A stretch of DNA of 64,000 nucleotides from DATKQJ01 sp035534295 (GTDB lineage: Bacteria; Chloroflexota; Dormibacteria; Dormibacterales; Dormibacteraceae). Position 1 is the first letter of the stretch; every line of letters begins with the position of its first letter. The stretch is from contig DATLSE010000049.1 in the NCBI GenBank assembly GCA_035534295.1, positions 1-64,000 of the forward strand, in the 5' to 3' direction. A model generated the notes under the pieces. The model was not told the DNA's origin, ran no database searches, and saw only the letters and a list, made by a program, of their open reading frames with translations. Made by a program: the position numbers and the translations under genes. Below, in pieces: positions 16,279-24,497 of the stretch.

Positions 16279-17514
16279 TCAGCCGTGACCGTTGGCGAAC
16301 ATCAGCACGATGCCAAGCAGGGTGGCGACCAAGGCGAGCACCAGCCCGGCGTAGCCCGCCACGCTCTGTACCAGCCCCTCTTTTAGCTCCTCGTCCGCGC
16401 GTTCCGCCGAGGCCGGGACGGAGAGTGGCGAGCCCACCTCGGGCAGGTACGACTCGCCCGGGAGCATGACCGTCTGCAGGCCCGTGGCGCGATCCACCAC
16501 CGCCCAGCTGCCGGCCGGCACGGCCAGGGGAGGGGTGGGGGGATCGGTCAGCGGCTCAGGGCCGGGCTCATCTTCCGTGGGCGGTTCCGCCACGACCGAC
16601 TGGTCGGGGGCGGGGGGCAGGGACGGCGGGACCAGGGTGGTCTCGATCGGCGTCGGCTCGGAGGCGGCGGGGATGAAGACGCCGGGACTGCTGGTGGGCG
16701 CCGGAAGCAAGGGCGGGCTCAGGGGTGGAGCGACGTCCGGCTGGGGTACGCGCGGCGGTACCGGGGGAGCGGATTCCCCGGTCGGGGTGGTCTCAGGTAG
16801 CGCCGGCGTGGCGGCGGGGATGGTCGCGCTGGGACCGTTCCCCGGCGCCGGGAGCAAGAGCGGGCTCGCGGGCTGAGGCAGGTTCGGGTGGGGTGCGGGG
16901 GGCGCTGGCGGAGGGACCGACTCCCCGCTGCTGGCCTCCGGTGGCATCGCGTTCGGGGGCGATGGGATGGGTGCCGGCGGAGTGGTGGGCGGCGCCGGGG
17001 TGGGCGTCGGGGCGGGGGGGCGGACCGCGAAGGGAGAAGTGGCCCAGAGCGTCTCCTGGGCGTCGTTCGGCGCCTCCTCCCCCGGCTGCGAGGGAGGCTC
17101 CACCTCGCCCCCGGGTTCGGGGCCGGGCTTCTCTAGCGGGGGGAGTGTTGCCCTGGAGTCTTGGGGGGGGGCCTCTGACTCCGGTGTCCTCGCGCCGGGC
17201 AAGTCGGCAACCAGCGGCTGAGGCGCTGGTTCCACCCTCTGAGTGATCTCGAATGTGGCTGCTGAGGCCGCTGCCACCGCGCGCTGCGGCTCCGGCGATA
17301 GGGGCGAGGCGTCCCAGGACTGCCCCAGGGGGCCCGAGGTATCGCGTTCGGCGGCAGCGGCCAGGGCCCGTCGGCGGCGATCCATCGCGCGGTGTTCAAG
17401 ATCCGCCCGCCGGGTGGCGTAGAGCGACTGGCGCGCCCGGGCCCGGGTGCGCAGGACGACAAACACGGAGAAGACGCCGAGAAGGGCCACGACGGGGCCG
17501 ACCAGAAAGGGCAT
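16279..17514 (-). CDS. Proline-rich protein with a membrane helix at each end
   Basis: This 411-residue protein has a helix at ~4-21 (LVGPVVALLGVFSVFVVL), a basic stretch (RTRARAR), about 280 residues of Pro/Ala/Ser/Glu-rich sequence, and a C-terminal helix at ~385-407 (LVLALVATLLGIVLMF). The Pro-rich part contains an imperfect tandem repeat of about 49 codons around LLLPAPGNGPSATIPAA and LLPAPTSSPGVFIPAA. A short ordered patch (SWAVVDRATGLQTVMLPGESYLP) precedes the last helix. No family is recognised; it may span the cell wall or serve as a scaffold. Confidence 0.65.
   Translation of the reverse strand: MPFLVGPVVALLGVFSVFVVLRTRARARQSLYATRRADLEHRAMDRRRRALAAAAERDTSGPLGQSWDASPLSPEPQRAVAAASAATFEITQRVEPAPQPLVADLPGARTPESEAPPQDSRATLPPLEKPGPEPGGEVEPPSQPGEEAPNDAQETLWATSPFAVRPPAPTPTPAPPTTPPAPIPSPPNAMPPEASSGESVPPPAPPAPHPNLPQPASPLLLPAPGNGPSATIPAATPALPETTPTGESAPPVPPRVPQPDVAPPLSPPLLPAPTSSPGVFIPAASEPTPIETTLVPPSLPPAPDQSVVAEPPTEDEPGPEPLTDPPTPPLAVPAGSWAVVDRATGLQTVMLPGESYLPEVGSPLSVPASAERADEELKEGLVQSVAGYAGLVLALVATLLGIVLMFANGHG
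16700..16990 (-). repeat. Imperfect tandem repeat, ~147 bp unit, inside the Pro-rich gene
   Basis: Blocks starting near 16700 and 16847 are alike, including AGCAAG-GCGGGCTC segments, and encode related LPAP...IPAA motifs 49 codons apart. The limits are approximate because the unit has diverged. Confidence 0.45.
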
Positions 17515-17559
17515 CCGTCACCGATTATCACCCCAAATGTGGGGCGGTCGGTCGTGTGG

Positions 17560-17565
17560 GACAAT
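17560..17565 (+). promoter_or_regulatory. -10-like GACAAT before yqeY
   Basis: GACAAT lies 6 nt before GTG 17572. The same hexamer at the same distance precedes the GTG of the DUF72 gene at 21201, and GACAAT is also the -10 of the strong promoter at 41059-41088. That recurrence supports it as a genuine variant in this organism. Confidence 0.45.
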
Positions 17566-17571
17566 CCGGGA

Positions 17572-18024
17572 GTGGACATGCGCGAACGCGTCGAGCAGGA
17601 TCTCCGCGACGCGCGTCTGGCTCGGGACCAGCTCACCCTGACCACGCTCGGGCTGCTCAAGAGCGAGATCGTTCAGGCTGACAAGGAGCCCGGCTCGGGC
17701 GGTAGGGTCGGCGACGACGCCCTGCTGCGCATAGTGCGCCGGGAGGTGAAGAGGCGCGCCGAGGCCGCCACCGCCTTCAGCGCCGGAGGTCGGGATGCGG
17801 CGGCCCAAAAGGAGCTGGCGGAGTCTGAGATCCTCGCCCGCTATCTGCCTCCAGAGGCCTCCGAGGAGGACGTAGAGGCCGCCGTCAAAGCGGCCATCGC
17901 CGCCACCCAGGCGGCATCCCCGCGCGACCTGGGTCGAGTGATGAAGGCGGCCGGCGAAGCTCTTGGTGGAGGCGCGGACGGCGGTCGCATCGCGGCTGTG
18001 GCCAGGCGCCTGCTTGGCGCCTAA
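17572..18024 (+). CDS. yqeY: YqeY / GatB-C-terminal-domain protein
   Basis: The 150-residue protein matches the YqeY family, whose fold is shared with the tail domain of the GatB amidotransferase subunit that contacts tRNA. It has two helical parts: LRDARLARDQLTLTTLGLLKSE with VRREVKRRAEAATAF, and AESEILARYLPPEASEEDVE with the C-terminal MKAAGEALGGGADGGRIAA. Its cellular role is not settled. GTG 17572 matches the family N-terminus and sits 6 nt after GACAAT; ATG 17578 is the alternative. The 3' end overlaps nth. Confidence 0.88.
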   Translation: MDMRERVEQDLRDARLARDQLTLTTLGLLKSEIVQADKEPGSGGRVGDDALLRIVRREVKRRAEAATAFSAGGRDAAAQKELAESEILARYLPPEASEEDVEAAVKAAIAATQAASPRDLGRVMKAAGEALGGGADGGRIAAVARRLLGA

Positions 18025-18727
18025 ATCGCGCCCGGCGGGGGAGCGCGCGCCCCGCGGCGCCGCCGCCCGGGCGCTGATGTCGGCGGAGCGCCTGGCCGGG
18101 GTCTATCCCGCCGCCTGCGAGCTCGTGCACAGTAATCCGTTCGAGCTCACCATTGCCACCATCCTGTCTGCCCAGACCACCGACAGGAGCGTGAATTCGG
18201 TCACGCCCAAGCTCTTCCGGCGTTACCCCGGACCCCAAGACCTCTGTCGGGCGGACCCGGAGGCGGTTGAGGAGATCATCCGGCCGACCGGCTTTTATCG
18301 AGCCAAGACGCGCTCCATCATGAGCTGCGCGTGCGCCCTGGTGGATCGGTTCGAGGGTCGCGTTCCGGAGCGCATGGAGGATCTGGTGACGCTGCCCGGG
18401 ATCGGGCGCAAGACCGCCAACGTGATCCTGGGTGTGGGCTTCGGCATACCCGGCCTGCCGGTGGACACCCACGTCACCCGTCTGAGCCGCCGGCTCGGCC
18501 TCACCACCAGCAGCGATCCGGTGAAGATCGAATCCATGCTCTGCCGCTTTCTTCCGCCCCCGATGTGGACCGACTTCTCGCTCCGCCTGATCCTTCACGG
18601 GCGCCGGGTGTGCGACGCCCGCCGACCGCGCTGCGAGGCGTGCGTGCTGAATGACTTCTGTCCTTCCAGCAGCGTGCCGGGAACGACGTCGGTCGCGACG
18701 GCCGCGACAACGCCAGCGTCGAGCTAG
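18014..18727 (+). CDS. nth: Endonuclease III (DNA glycosylase/AP lyase)
   Basis: Nth removes oxidised pyrimidines and cuts the abasic site. The helix-hairpin-helix reads LPGIGRKTANVILG with the catalytic Lys, followed by the catalytic Asp in VDTHVTRLSRRLG. The 4Fe-4S loop has C-X6-C-X2-C-X5-C spacing (CDARRPRCEACVLNDFC). The start is uncertain: TTG 18014, overlapping the yqeY stop, gives a family-like N-terminus, whereas ATG 18077 would be about nine residues short. A Ser/Thr/Ala tail follows the cluster. Confidence 0.93.
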   Translation: MAPKSRPAGERAPRGAAARALMSAERLAGVYPAACELVHSNPFELTIATILSAQTTDRSVNSVTPKLFRRYPGPQDLCRADPEAVEEIIRPTGFYRAKTRSIMSCACALVDRFEGRVPERMEDLVTLPGIGRKTANVILGVGFGIPGLPVDTHVTRLSRRLGLTTSSDPVKIESMLCRFLPPPMWTDFSLRLILHGRRVCDARRPRCEACVLNDFCPSSSVPGTTSVATAATTPASS

Positions 18728-18730
18728 CAT
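18725..18730 (+). promoter_or_regulatory. -10 element (TAGCAT) overlapping the nth stop codon
   Basis: TAGCAT contains the nth TAG stop and stands 5 or 8 nt before two adjacent ATG codons at 18736 and 18739. It would start a leaderless transcript for the small gene that follows. Confidence 0.45.
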
Positions 18731-18735
18731 TTGTG

Positions 18736-19041
18736 ATGATGCGCAGCCCGCTCGACGTGCTCCTGGGTCGCTACGCCGGCCTGGATCGGCGTCAGATCAC
18801 CCGCCGCACGGTGCCCTGCTTCAAGAACGTTCTGGAAGGAGACGCGGAGCAATTGCAGCTCTGCGTGCTGGTCGATGGGCTGTGGCTCTATCGGTGGCCC
18901 CATGAGGACGCTCCGATCGGACGCGACCTGACCCTCAAATCCAAGCTCCTGCAGGGTCAGATGGAGCATCTGCGTCTGCGTGAGTTCCAACCTGGGCTGT
19001 GCCGCTATGTGCGCCCGCGGGACCACGCCCTCTCCGCCTGA
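18736..19041 (+). CDS. Small conserved-looking protein of unknown function
   Basis: The ~101-residue protein is not recognised. It contains alternating charged and hydrophobic stretches (LQLCVLVDGLWLYRWPHED, LLQGQMEHLRLREFQPGL) consistent with a small alpha/beta fold, two Cys, and no signal or membrane segment. The start could be either ATG 18736 or 18739. It is followed by a coiled-coil gene overlapping by 35 bp and then a protein kinase gene, so the three may be linked. Confidence 0.6.
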   Translation: MMRSPLDVLLGRYAGLDRRQITRRTVPCFKNVLEGDAEQLQLCVLVDGLWLYRWPHEDAPIGRDLTLKSKLLQGQMEHLRLREFQPGLCRYVRPRDHALSA

Positions 19042-19315
19042 ACCGGCCCTGGTTCAAGAGCTTCTGGGGGAGCTGCGCAGCCTGCGCGTGGAGAACGCGC
19101 GCCTGAAGCAGGAGGCCGCTGAATCGGTGCCCGAGGTCAGGGCCGCGCCCGCCCTGGAGCGCGAGCTGCGACGGCTGCGACTCGAACTGAGCGCTCTGCA
19201 GACCGAGCGGGAGGAATGGCGGGATGCGGTGAGCGCGCTGGTGGCGCGACTCCGCCGCGCCCTGGCAAGCTCCGGACCTCAGGCCACCGGGGGCGCCGGC
19301 CCAGGGCAAGCCTGA
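19007..19315 (+). CDS. Small coiled-coil protein
   Basis: The 102-residue product is largely a predicted coiled coil from ~20 to ~85 (VQELLGELRSLRVENARL, then ERELRRLRLELSALQTER), with a Pro-rich head and a Gly/Ala tail. Heptad-like Leu spacing is clear. It may form dimers and could be a partner or substrate of the kinase encoded 57 bp downstream; that is inference from position. The chosen ATG overlaps the preceding gene by 35 bp; an earlier in-frame start at 18980 is less likely. Confidence 0.55.
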   Translation: MCARGTTPSPPEPALVQELLGELRSLRVENARLKQEAAESVPEVRAAPALERELRRLRLELSALQTEREEWRDAVSALVARLRRALASSGPQATGGAGPGQA

Positions 19316-19371
19316 GTCGGGTAGTAATCGCTGTCGGCGGCACGGCGGAGGTCTGTTAGCCTCGCCTCGGC

Positions 19372-20472
19372 ATGTCCGACCCGCACCAGCCCGGCGCAGC
19401 GTCACCTGGGCCGGGCGGCGAGCTGGGTGCCGGTGCCCCCGGCCCCTCTCGCCAGCTTGGACGCTACCTGATCAAGCGTGAGCTCGGACGCGGCGGCATG
19501 GGCGCGGTCTACCTGGCCGAGGTGCCCGGAGCGGGACGCGAGGTAGCCATCAAGGAGCTGATCCTGGGTCCCGGGTCCGATCCCGGCGCCGTCCTTCGCT
19601 TCGAGCAGGAGGCGAGGGTCATGGCCCGCACCAACCACCCCAACATCGTTCAGGTGCTGGACCTTGAGCGCACTGCCGAGGCCAACTACATCGTGCTCGA
19701 ATACGTGCCCGGCGAGTCCCTGCGGGATCGCATCCGGCGCGGGCCGCTGACGCTGGAGCAGGCGTTGCAGGTGATGGATCGGATCCTGCGCGGGCTGGAC
19801 CACGCCCACCGCAACTCCATCGTGCACCGCGACGTCAAGCCCGAGAACGTGCTTCTGGCCGCCGGAGGCACGGTCAAGGTCGCCGACTTCGGCGTCGCCA
19901 GATTGACCGATGACGTGGGGCGCAGTGAAGCCACCAGGACCGGCACCACGGTGGGGACTCCCCAGTACATGTCGCCCGAGCAGGTCGCCTCGAGCAGGGT
20001 CGATTCGCGCTCCGACCTCTATTCTGCCGCTGTCATCCTCTTCGAACTGGTCTGCGCGCGGCCGCCGTTCATGCCCGCGCCGGGCGATGGACCGTTCACG
20101 CTCATGGCCAGGCACGTCCAGGAGCCGCCGCCGCGCCCCGGGCTTTATCGAGCGGGCCTCGATCCAGAGCTGGAGCAGGTGATCTTGAAGGCGCTCAGCA
20201 AGCGACCCGATGAGCGCTACCAATCCGGAGCTGAGTTTGCCGCCGCCCTGGCCCGGGTGGCCGAGCGCCTGGGCGCAAGCGTGACCGCCCCGGTCCGGTC
20301 CGAGTCGCCAGCGAGCCCGGCCTCCGCCCCCGCCCCGAATCCGCCCCCGGTGCTTTCAGCCGGCGGCCGCCGCCCCCGTCTGGGCGCTGGAACCCCGCCC
20401 CGAGTGGGCGTGCTGGCCCTCCTCGCCGTGCTTCTGGCCCTGGCCGGGGTCGCCTGGTCCCTGACCCACTGA
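19372..20472 (+). CDS. Membrane-anchored Ser/Thr protein kinase (PknB-like)
   Basis: A Hanks-type kinase of 366 aa: glycine loop LGRGGMGAVYLAE (~37-49), VAIKEL with the ATP Lys, HRDVKPENVLL catalytic loop, DFG in VADFGVARL, activation segment ending GTPQYMSPEQ, and APE-equivalent region. The kinase domain ends near 290. A Pro/Ala/Ser-rich juxtamembrane linker and one membrane helix at the very C-terminus (VLALLAVLLALAGVAWSL) follow. There is no extracellular PASTA or other sensor domain, so activation must come through partners. A weak TAGCCT (19357-19362) precedes the ATG by 9 nt. Confidence 0.93.
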   Translation: MSDPHQPGAASPGPGGELGAGAPGPSRQLGRYLIKRELGRGGMGAVYLAEVPGAGREVAIKELILGPGSDPGAVLRFEQEARVMARTNHPNIVQVLDLERTAEANYIVLEYVPGESLRDRIRRGPLTLEQALQVMDRILRGLDHAHRNSIVHRDVKPENVLLAAGGTVKVADFGVARLTDDVGRSEATRTGTTVGTPQYMSPEQVASSRVDSRSDLYSAAVILFELVCARPPFMPAPGDGPFTLMARHVQEPPPRPGLYRAGLDPELEQVILKALSKRPDERYQSGAEFAAALARVAERLGASVTAPVRSESPASPASAPAPNPPPVLSAGGRRPRLGAGTPPRVGVLALLAVLLALAGVAWSLTH

Positions 20473-20583
20473 GGGCCGGGCGCACGCGGCTCGGCGCCGT
20501 GCCGGTGAGCGCGCCTGCTCCCGACTCGCATCCCTGGGACTGATCGGTCGCCAGGCACGAAAAACCAGGCGCCGAATTGGGTG

Positions 20584-20612
20584 CTGACAACGTGGCCATC
20601 GGGGTCTACCAT
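20584..20612 (+). promoter_or_regulatory. Sigma70-type promoter CTGACA-N17-TACCAT
   Basis: CTGACA at 20584-20589 and TACCAT at 20607-20612 are separated by exactly 17 bp. The predicted transcript has a leader of about 40 nt with GGAGG at 20650-20654, five bases before the TTG start of the SRPBCC gene. This is one of the few leadered promoters in the window. Confidence 0.65.
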
Positions 20613-20659
20613 CGCCATCACCAGCCGACCACGACCGATCACCGACGTTGGAGGTTGCA

Positions 20660-21154
20660 TTGCGAGGCAAACCCGGATCGTCATGGCAGATCCACGTCAA
20701 CGCGTCTCCTGAGCGCACCTTTGACTACGTGGCGGCCCTCGAGTCTCATCCCCAATGGGCCATGGAGCAGATGACCGTCGCGCCCGAGGCCTCGGGGCCG
20801 GCGACGGTGGGCTCCCGCTACCAGGTCGAGGGCGCCATCTCCAACAAGCGCCAGCGGGCTACCGTCACGGTGACCGAGCTCGAGCGCCCGGTCCGGTTCG
20901 CGTTCGAGTCCGCCGACGAGTCATCGATCACCGGGCACGCGTTCACGTTCACCCCGTATGGGGGGGGCACCCTGGTCGCGCACCAGATCTTCGCCATCAA
21001 GCAGCCGCTGGTGGGTTCGCTGATGCTGAGGGTGAGGCGCTCGGCCGTGGAGGCCGGATTCAACCGCCAGCTATCCAGCATGAGATCGAACGTGGAGAGC
21101 GCCGCGGGCACTTCCGCCCGTCCGACCTCCTCCACCCGCGCTCCGAGCGCCTGA
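20660..21154 (+). CDS. SRPBCC (START-like) domain protein
   Basis: The 164-residue protein has the polyketide cyclase/dehydrase-type helix-grip fold: WQIHVNASPERTFDYVAALE at the N-terminus, central strands (RATVTVTELERPVRFAFES, HAFTFTPYGGGTLVAHQIF) and a long C-terminal helix. Such proteins bind hydrophobic ligands; none can be named here. The TTG start is preferred because GGAGG lies five bases upstream. A Ser/Thr tail ends the protein. Confidence 0.8.
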   Translation: MRGKPGSSWQIHVNASPERTFDYVAALESHPQWAMEQMTVAPEASGPATVGSRYQVEGAISNKRQRATVTVTELERPVRFAFESADESSITGHAFTFTPYGGGTLVAHQIFAIKQPLVGSLMLRVRRSAVEAGFNRQLSSMRSNVESAAGTSARPTSSTRAPSA

Positions 21155-21188
21155 GCCCACCCTGTGTCAGCCGCCAGTCGCTGGCGGC

Positions 21189-21194
21189 GACAAT
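21189..21194 (+). promoter_or_regulatory. -10-like GACAAT, leaderless DUF72 gene
   Basis: GACAAT is 6 nt before the GTG at 21201, the same arrangement as at yqeY. No Shine-Dalgarno is present. Confidence 0.45.
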
Positions 21195-21200
21195 GGGCGG

Positions 21201-22115
21201 GTGATCCGCTGTGGTATCGCGGGTTGGATCGACCGTGAACTGATCGCGTCCAAGCGCTTCTACCCCGCCGGCGCCACCAGCTCCGAGGACCGCTTGCGCT
21301 TCTATGCCACGCAGTTCCCCCTGGTCGAGGTGGACAGCACCTACTACGCACTTCCCTCGCTGGCCAATTGCCAGCGCTGGGTCGAACGCACGCCACCCGA
21401 TTTTCGCTTCGACGTCAAATCCTTCTCACTCTTCACCCATCACCCCACCTCGCCTCGAGCACTGCCGTCCGAAATCCGCAGCCAGTTGCCCCCAGAACAG
21501 GCGGCGCGTGACAAGCTCTACGTTGACCAGCTGCCGGCCCCGATCGTGGATCAGTGCTGGGAATGGTTCACTCGGGCGCTCGAGCCGCTGCGCGGCGCGG
21601 GCCGGCTGGGCACCCTCTTCTTCCAGTTCCCACCCTGGTTCCAACCCTCATCTCGCTCCCTGGCCTGGATTGAAGAGTGCCAGGAGCGCACCTGGGGCTT
21701 CCCTCTGGCGGTCGAATTTCGCCATCGCTCCTGGGTGGCGGATGCGCACCTTGCCGGGACCCTTGACTTCCTGCGCCGAAGGGACCTGGCATTCGTCGCC
21801 GTGGACGCGCCGCAAGGTTTCACGAGCGCCCTGCCGCCGGTGTTCGAGACCACCTCGAGGCGGTTGTCGGTGGTCCGCTTCCACGGCCGCAATCACAGGA
21901 CCTGGGCCCAGCCGGGGGCTCCTCCCAGCCTGCGCTTCCGGCATAACTACACCGACCCCGAGCTTGCCGACTGGGTGCCTCGGATCCGGGCCATGGCCGA
22001 GCAGAGCCAGGAGGTCCACGCCATCATGAACAACAACTACAGCGACTGGGCTCCGAGCAATGCCCGGCGGCTGGCCGAACTTATGGCTGCGGCCGGGGGG
22101 CCAGGTGGGGCCTGA
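21201..22115 (+). CDS. DUF72 (YecE-like) TIM-barrel protein
   Basis: The 304-residue protein matches the YecE/DUF72 family: IRCGIAGWIDRE with FYPAG near the start, VEVDSTYYALPS, FRFDVKSFSLFTHH, LGTLFFQFPPWF, AVEFRHRSWV, VVRFHGRNHRTW and HAIMNNNYSDWAPSNA. The biochemical role is not established; a barrel-type nuclease or hydrolase has been suggested for the fold. The stop codon directly abuts the stop of the convergent SDR gene with no base between them. Confidence 0.92.
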   Translation: MIRCGIAGWIDRELIASKRFYPAGATSSEDRLRFYATQFPLVEVDSTYYALPSLANCQRWVERTPPDFRFDVKSFSLFTHHPTSPRALPSEIRSQLPPEQAARDKLYVDQLPAPIVDQCWEWFTRALEPLRGAGRLGTLFFQFPPWFQPSSRSLAWIEECQERTWGFPLAVEFRHRSWVADAHLAGTLDFLRRRDLAFVAVDAPQGFTSALPPVFETTSRRLSVVRFHGRNHRTWAQPGAPPSLRFRHNYTDPELADWVPRIRAMAEQSQEVHAIMNNNYSDWAPSNARRLAELMAAAGGPGGA

Positions 22116-22892
22116 TCAGCGCCGCAGGCGCCGCCGCCGGTACTCGCCCAGCATGTGATCCATGGGACCTCCCAGGATGGGCTCGGCGAGCTGGGCCAGA
22201 CGGTAGGGGCCCAGGATCACGTCTCGGCGGGGATGGCGCGCCGCTCCCACCACCACCTCGGCCACGTGCCGGGCGGAGTGGACCATGGGGCCCTCCGGAC
22301 CGCGCTGTCCGAAGAACTCGGTGTCCGTGCTTCCGGGATAGACCACGGTGACCTTGACCCCGGTGCCGGACAGCTCCCCGCGCAGGGCGTGGGAGAGCGC
22401 GACCAGGGCGTGCTTGGTGGCCGAATACGCGGCCGAATAGGGCACCGCGCGAAAGCCCGTCACCGAGGCCACGTTCACGATCACCCCCTGCCGCTGCTCC
22501 AAGAGCACGGGGAGGGCGGCCTGGATGGTGTAGACGGGGCCCATGACGTTGGTGGCGAACATCGCGTCCAGGGTCTCCCGGGGCATTTCGGCGAGCTCTC
22601 CGGTCCAGCCCACGCCGGCGTTGTTAACGAGCACGTCGATGCCCTCGAACGCCTGCAGGGCAGCGGCCACGAAGGCCCTGGCTTCGGCTTCATGACCGAC
22701 GTCGACGCGCCGCACCACAACTTCAGGCGAGCCTGCGCGGCGGCATTCCTCGGCCACCGCATTGAGCCGGTCGAGACGGCGCGCGCACAGGGCCAGGCGC
22801 GCCTGGCGCCGCGCGAAGGCGAGAGCGACCGCCTCGCCGATGCCGCTTGAGGCCCCGGTGACGAGAACGGCTGCGCCGCGAATTCGTGCCAT
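22116..22892 (-). CDS. Short-chain dehydrogenase/reductase
   Basis: A classical SDR of 258 aa: cofactor motif TGASSGIGEA, NNAGVG, catalytic Ser in VNVASVTGF, and YSAAYSATK with the active Tyr and Lys. The CARRLDRL pattern after strand beta-2 suggests NADP preference. The substrate is unknown. The ATG at 22892 is set by TAAGCT 7 nt upstream; the much longer open frame toward 23249 would run antisense to the alcohol dehydrogenase gene. It is divergent from that gene and shares its promoter. Confidence 0.92.
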   Translation of the reverse strand: MARIRGAAVLVTGASSGIGEAVALAFARRQARLALCARRLDRLNAVAEECRRAGSPEVVVRRVDVGHEAEARAFVAAALQAFEGIDVLVNNAGVGWTGELAEMPRETLDAMFATNVMGPVYTIQAALPVLLEQRQGVIVNVASVTGFRAVPYSAAYSATKHALVALSHALRGELSGTGVKVTVVYPGSTDTEFFGQRGPEGPMVHSARHVAEVVVGAARHPRRDVILGPYRLAQLAEPILGGPMDHMLGEYRRRRLRR

Positions 22893-22899
22893 CCTCCCC

Positions 22900-22909
22900 A
22901 GCTTAGAAT
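22900..22909. promoter_or_regulatory. Bidirectional promoter AGCTTAGAAT with two overlapping -10 elements
   Basis: On the minus strand TAAGCT (22905-22900) lies 7 nt before the SDR ATG. On the plus strand TAGAAT (22904-22909) lies 7 nt before the MDR GTG. The hexamers share two base pairs. Both mRNAs would be leaderless and divergent. Confidence 0.65.
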
Positions 22910-22916
22910 CCGGCGC

Positions 22917-23954
22917 GTGAAGGCGCTCACGTTTGTCGGCCCGGGCGAGCTTGAGGTTTCCGACATCGCCCCGCCCCCGCCCCTGGCCGGGCACGAGGCC
23001 CTGGTCCGGATGACGCTGGCCGGCGTCTGCGGCAGCGACCTCCACATCTACCACGGGCACACTCCGGTCGAGCCGGGAACGGTGCTCGGGCACGAGCTGG
23101 TGGGCGTGGTCGAGGCGGTCGGCGCGCAGGTCAGCCGCTGGCGTCCGGGTGACCGCGTGGTGTCCTCTTTCGTGATCGCGTGCGGGACATGCGCCATGTG
23201 TCGGCGCCGCTGGTGGGCTCAGTGCGAGGAGCGCATGATCCTCGGCCATGGTGCCTATTTCGGCGGCCTGGGAGGTGCCCAGGCCGAGTTCTGCGTGGTC
23301 CCTCAGGCGGACGTAAATCTTTTCTTGATCCCGCCCGAGGTGAGCGATGAGCAGGCCGTCTTCGCCGGCGACGTACTCGCCACCGGATACTTCGCCGCCC
23401 GCCGCGGTGGCATCGAGCCGGGCGACAGCGTGCTCGTGGTCGGGGCCGGACCGGTGGGGATGATGGCCCTGATGGCCGCGGGTCTGCTGGGTGCGGGCCG
23501 AATCCTCATCGCCGATCCCATCGAAGCACGGCTCGATCTGGCTCGCAGCCTGGGAGCGGAGACCTTAAACCCAGAGCTGGTGAATGTAGAGATGGCCGTC
23601 CGCGCCCGCACCGATGAGGCGGGGGTGGACGTGGTGCTCGAGTGCGTCGGGCGGCCCGACGCGATGGAGACCGCGCTGCGCTGCGTGCGAGGCGGCGGAA
23701 CCGTGTCGGCAGTTGGGGTGCCCGCCCAGGTCAGCGGAGAGTTTCCGTACTACGATGCCTGGAATCGCGACCTCACCCTGCGCTCGGGCATCTGCAACGT
23801 GCATGCCGTGATAGACAGCGTGCTCCGTCTGCTCGCCGCCGGTCGCCTCCACCCCGAGCTGGTGGTGAGTCACCGTCTGGCCCTGGAGGAGGGGCCGGAG
23901 GCCTACCGCATCTTCGATCGCCGCCAGGCCCACAAGATCATGCTCCGGCCCTAG
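22917..23954 (+). CDS. Zinc-dependent alcohol/polyol dehydrogenase (MDR family)
   Basis: The 345-residue enzyme has catalytic zinc ligands Cys in GVCGSDLH and GHELVG, a structural-zinc loop CGTCAMCRRRWWAQC, and the Rossmann motif VVGAGPVGMMAL. The LIADPIEARLDLA strand suggests NAD. It resembles threonine or sorbitol dehydrogenases and formaldehyde-dehydrogenase-like proteins; the substrate cannot be fixed. It is leaderless from a GTG. The end overlaps the convergent metallopeptidase gene by 4 bp. Confidence 0.92.
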   Translation: MKALTFVGPGELEVSDIAPPPPLAGHEALVRMTLAGVCGSDLHIYHGHTPVEPGTVLGHELVGVVEAVGAQVSRWRPGDRVVSSFVIACGTCAMCRRRWWAQCEERMILGHGAYFGGLGGAQAEFCVVPQADVNLFLIPPEVSDEQAVFAGDVLATGYFAARRGGIEPGDSVLVVGAGPVGMMALMAAGLLGAGRILIADPIEARLDLARSLGAETLNPELVNVEMAVRARTDEAGVDVVLECVGRPDAMETALRCVRGGGTVSAVGVPAQVSGEFPYYDAWNRDLTLRSGICNVHAVIDSVLRLLAAGRLHPELVVSHRLALEEGPEAYRIFDRRQAHKIMLRP

Positions 23955-24487
23955 CTCGGCTCGGGCTGGGGATGGGCCCGGCGCTCGTGATCAAGCGCCA
24001 TGAGGTAACCGCGGGCGCGCTCGGCCAGGGCATAACTCGAGACCAGCTCCCAAAAGCGGGCGGAGTGGTCGGGGACCTCGAGGTGGGCCAGCTCGTGGAC
24101 CAGCAGGTAGTCGAGGACGAACCCGGGCAGGCTGGAGGCACGGGACGATATCCGGATCACACCCGAGGCGCAGGAGCACGAGCCCCAGCGCTGGTCCTGT
24201 TGGGCGTAGGCGATCGAGTGCCAGCTCAGTCGACCCGAGAAGTGGCGGCGGTTCAGGATCTGCGCGCGCTCCTCGAGCCAGCTCTCAGAGGGTCGTGCGC
24301 GGCGCATCTGGAGCTCAATCCGGCGCCGCATGCGGTCAGCCCAAAGACTCCTCTCGGCCCCTCCCATCCATTCCGGGACCCGCAGTTCGATGATCCCGTT
24401 CACCAGGCGCGCGGACACCGTGCGCCGGCGACGTGGGGAGGCCACGACCCGGACCTCGCGCGGATGGTCTTCGCTCCCTGGAGGCAC
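23951..24487 (-). CDS. YgjP/SprT-like zinc metallopeptidase (M48-type HELAH)
   Basis: The protein (178 aa) contains WGSCSCASGVIRISSR, then DYLLVHELAHLEVPDHSARFW, the signature of YgjP/DUF45 metal-dependent hydrolases. Length is at the short end of the family (~170-240 aa). The GTG start follows a TATAGC -10-like element by 10 nt. It is divergent from the glucoamylase gene with an overlapping promoter. Confidence 0.88.
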   Translation of the reverse strand: MPPGSEDHPREVRVVASPRRRRTVSARLVNGIIELRVPEWMGGAERSLWADRMRRRIELQMRRARPSESWLEERAQILNRRHFSGRLSWHSIAYAQQDQRWGSCSCASGVIRISSRASSLPGFVLDYLLVHELAHLEVPDHSARFWELVSSYALAERARGYLMALDHERRAHPQPEPS

Positions 24488-24497
24488 GCTGGACCCA

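Noticed and set aside
17963..18077. GTG 17963 as start of nth
   Set aside because: It would overlap yqeY by over 60 bp and add residues with no similarity to endonuclease III; a start at 18014 or 18077 fits better.
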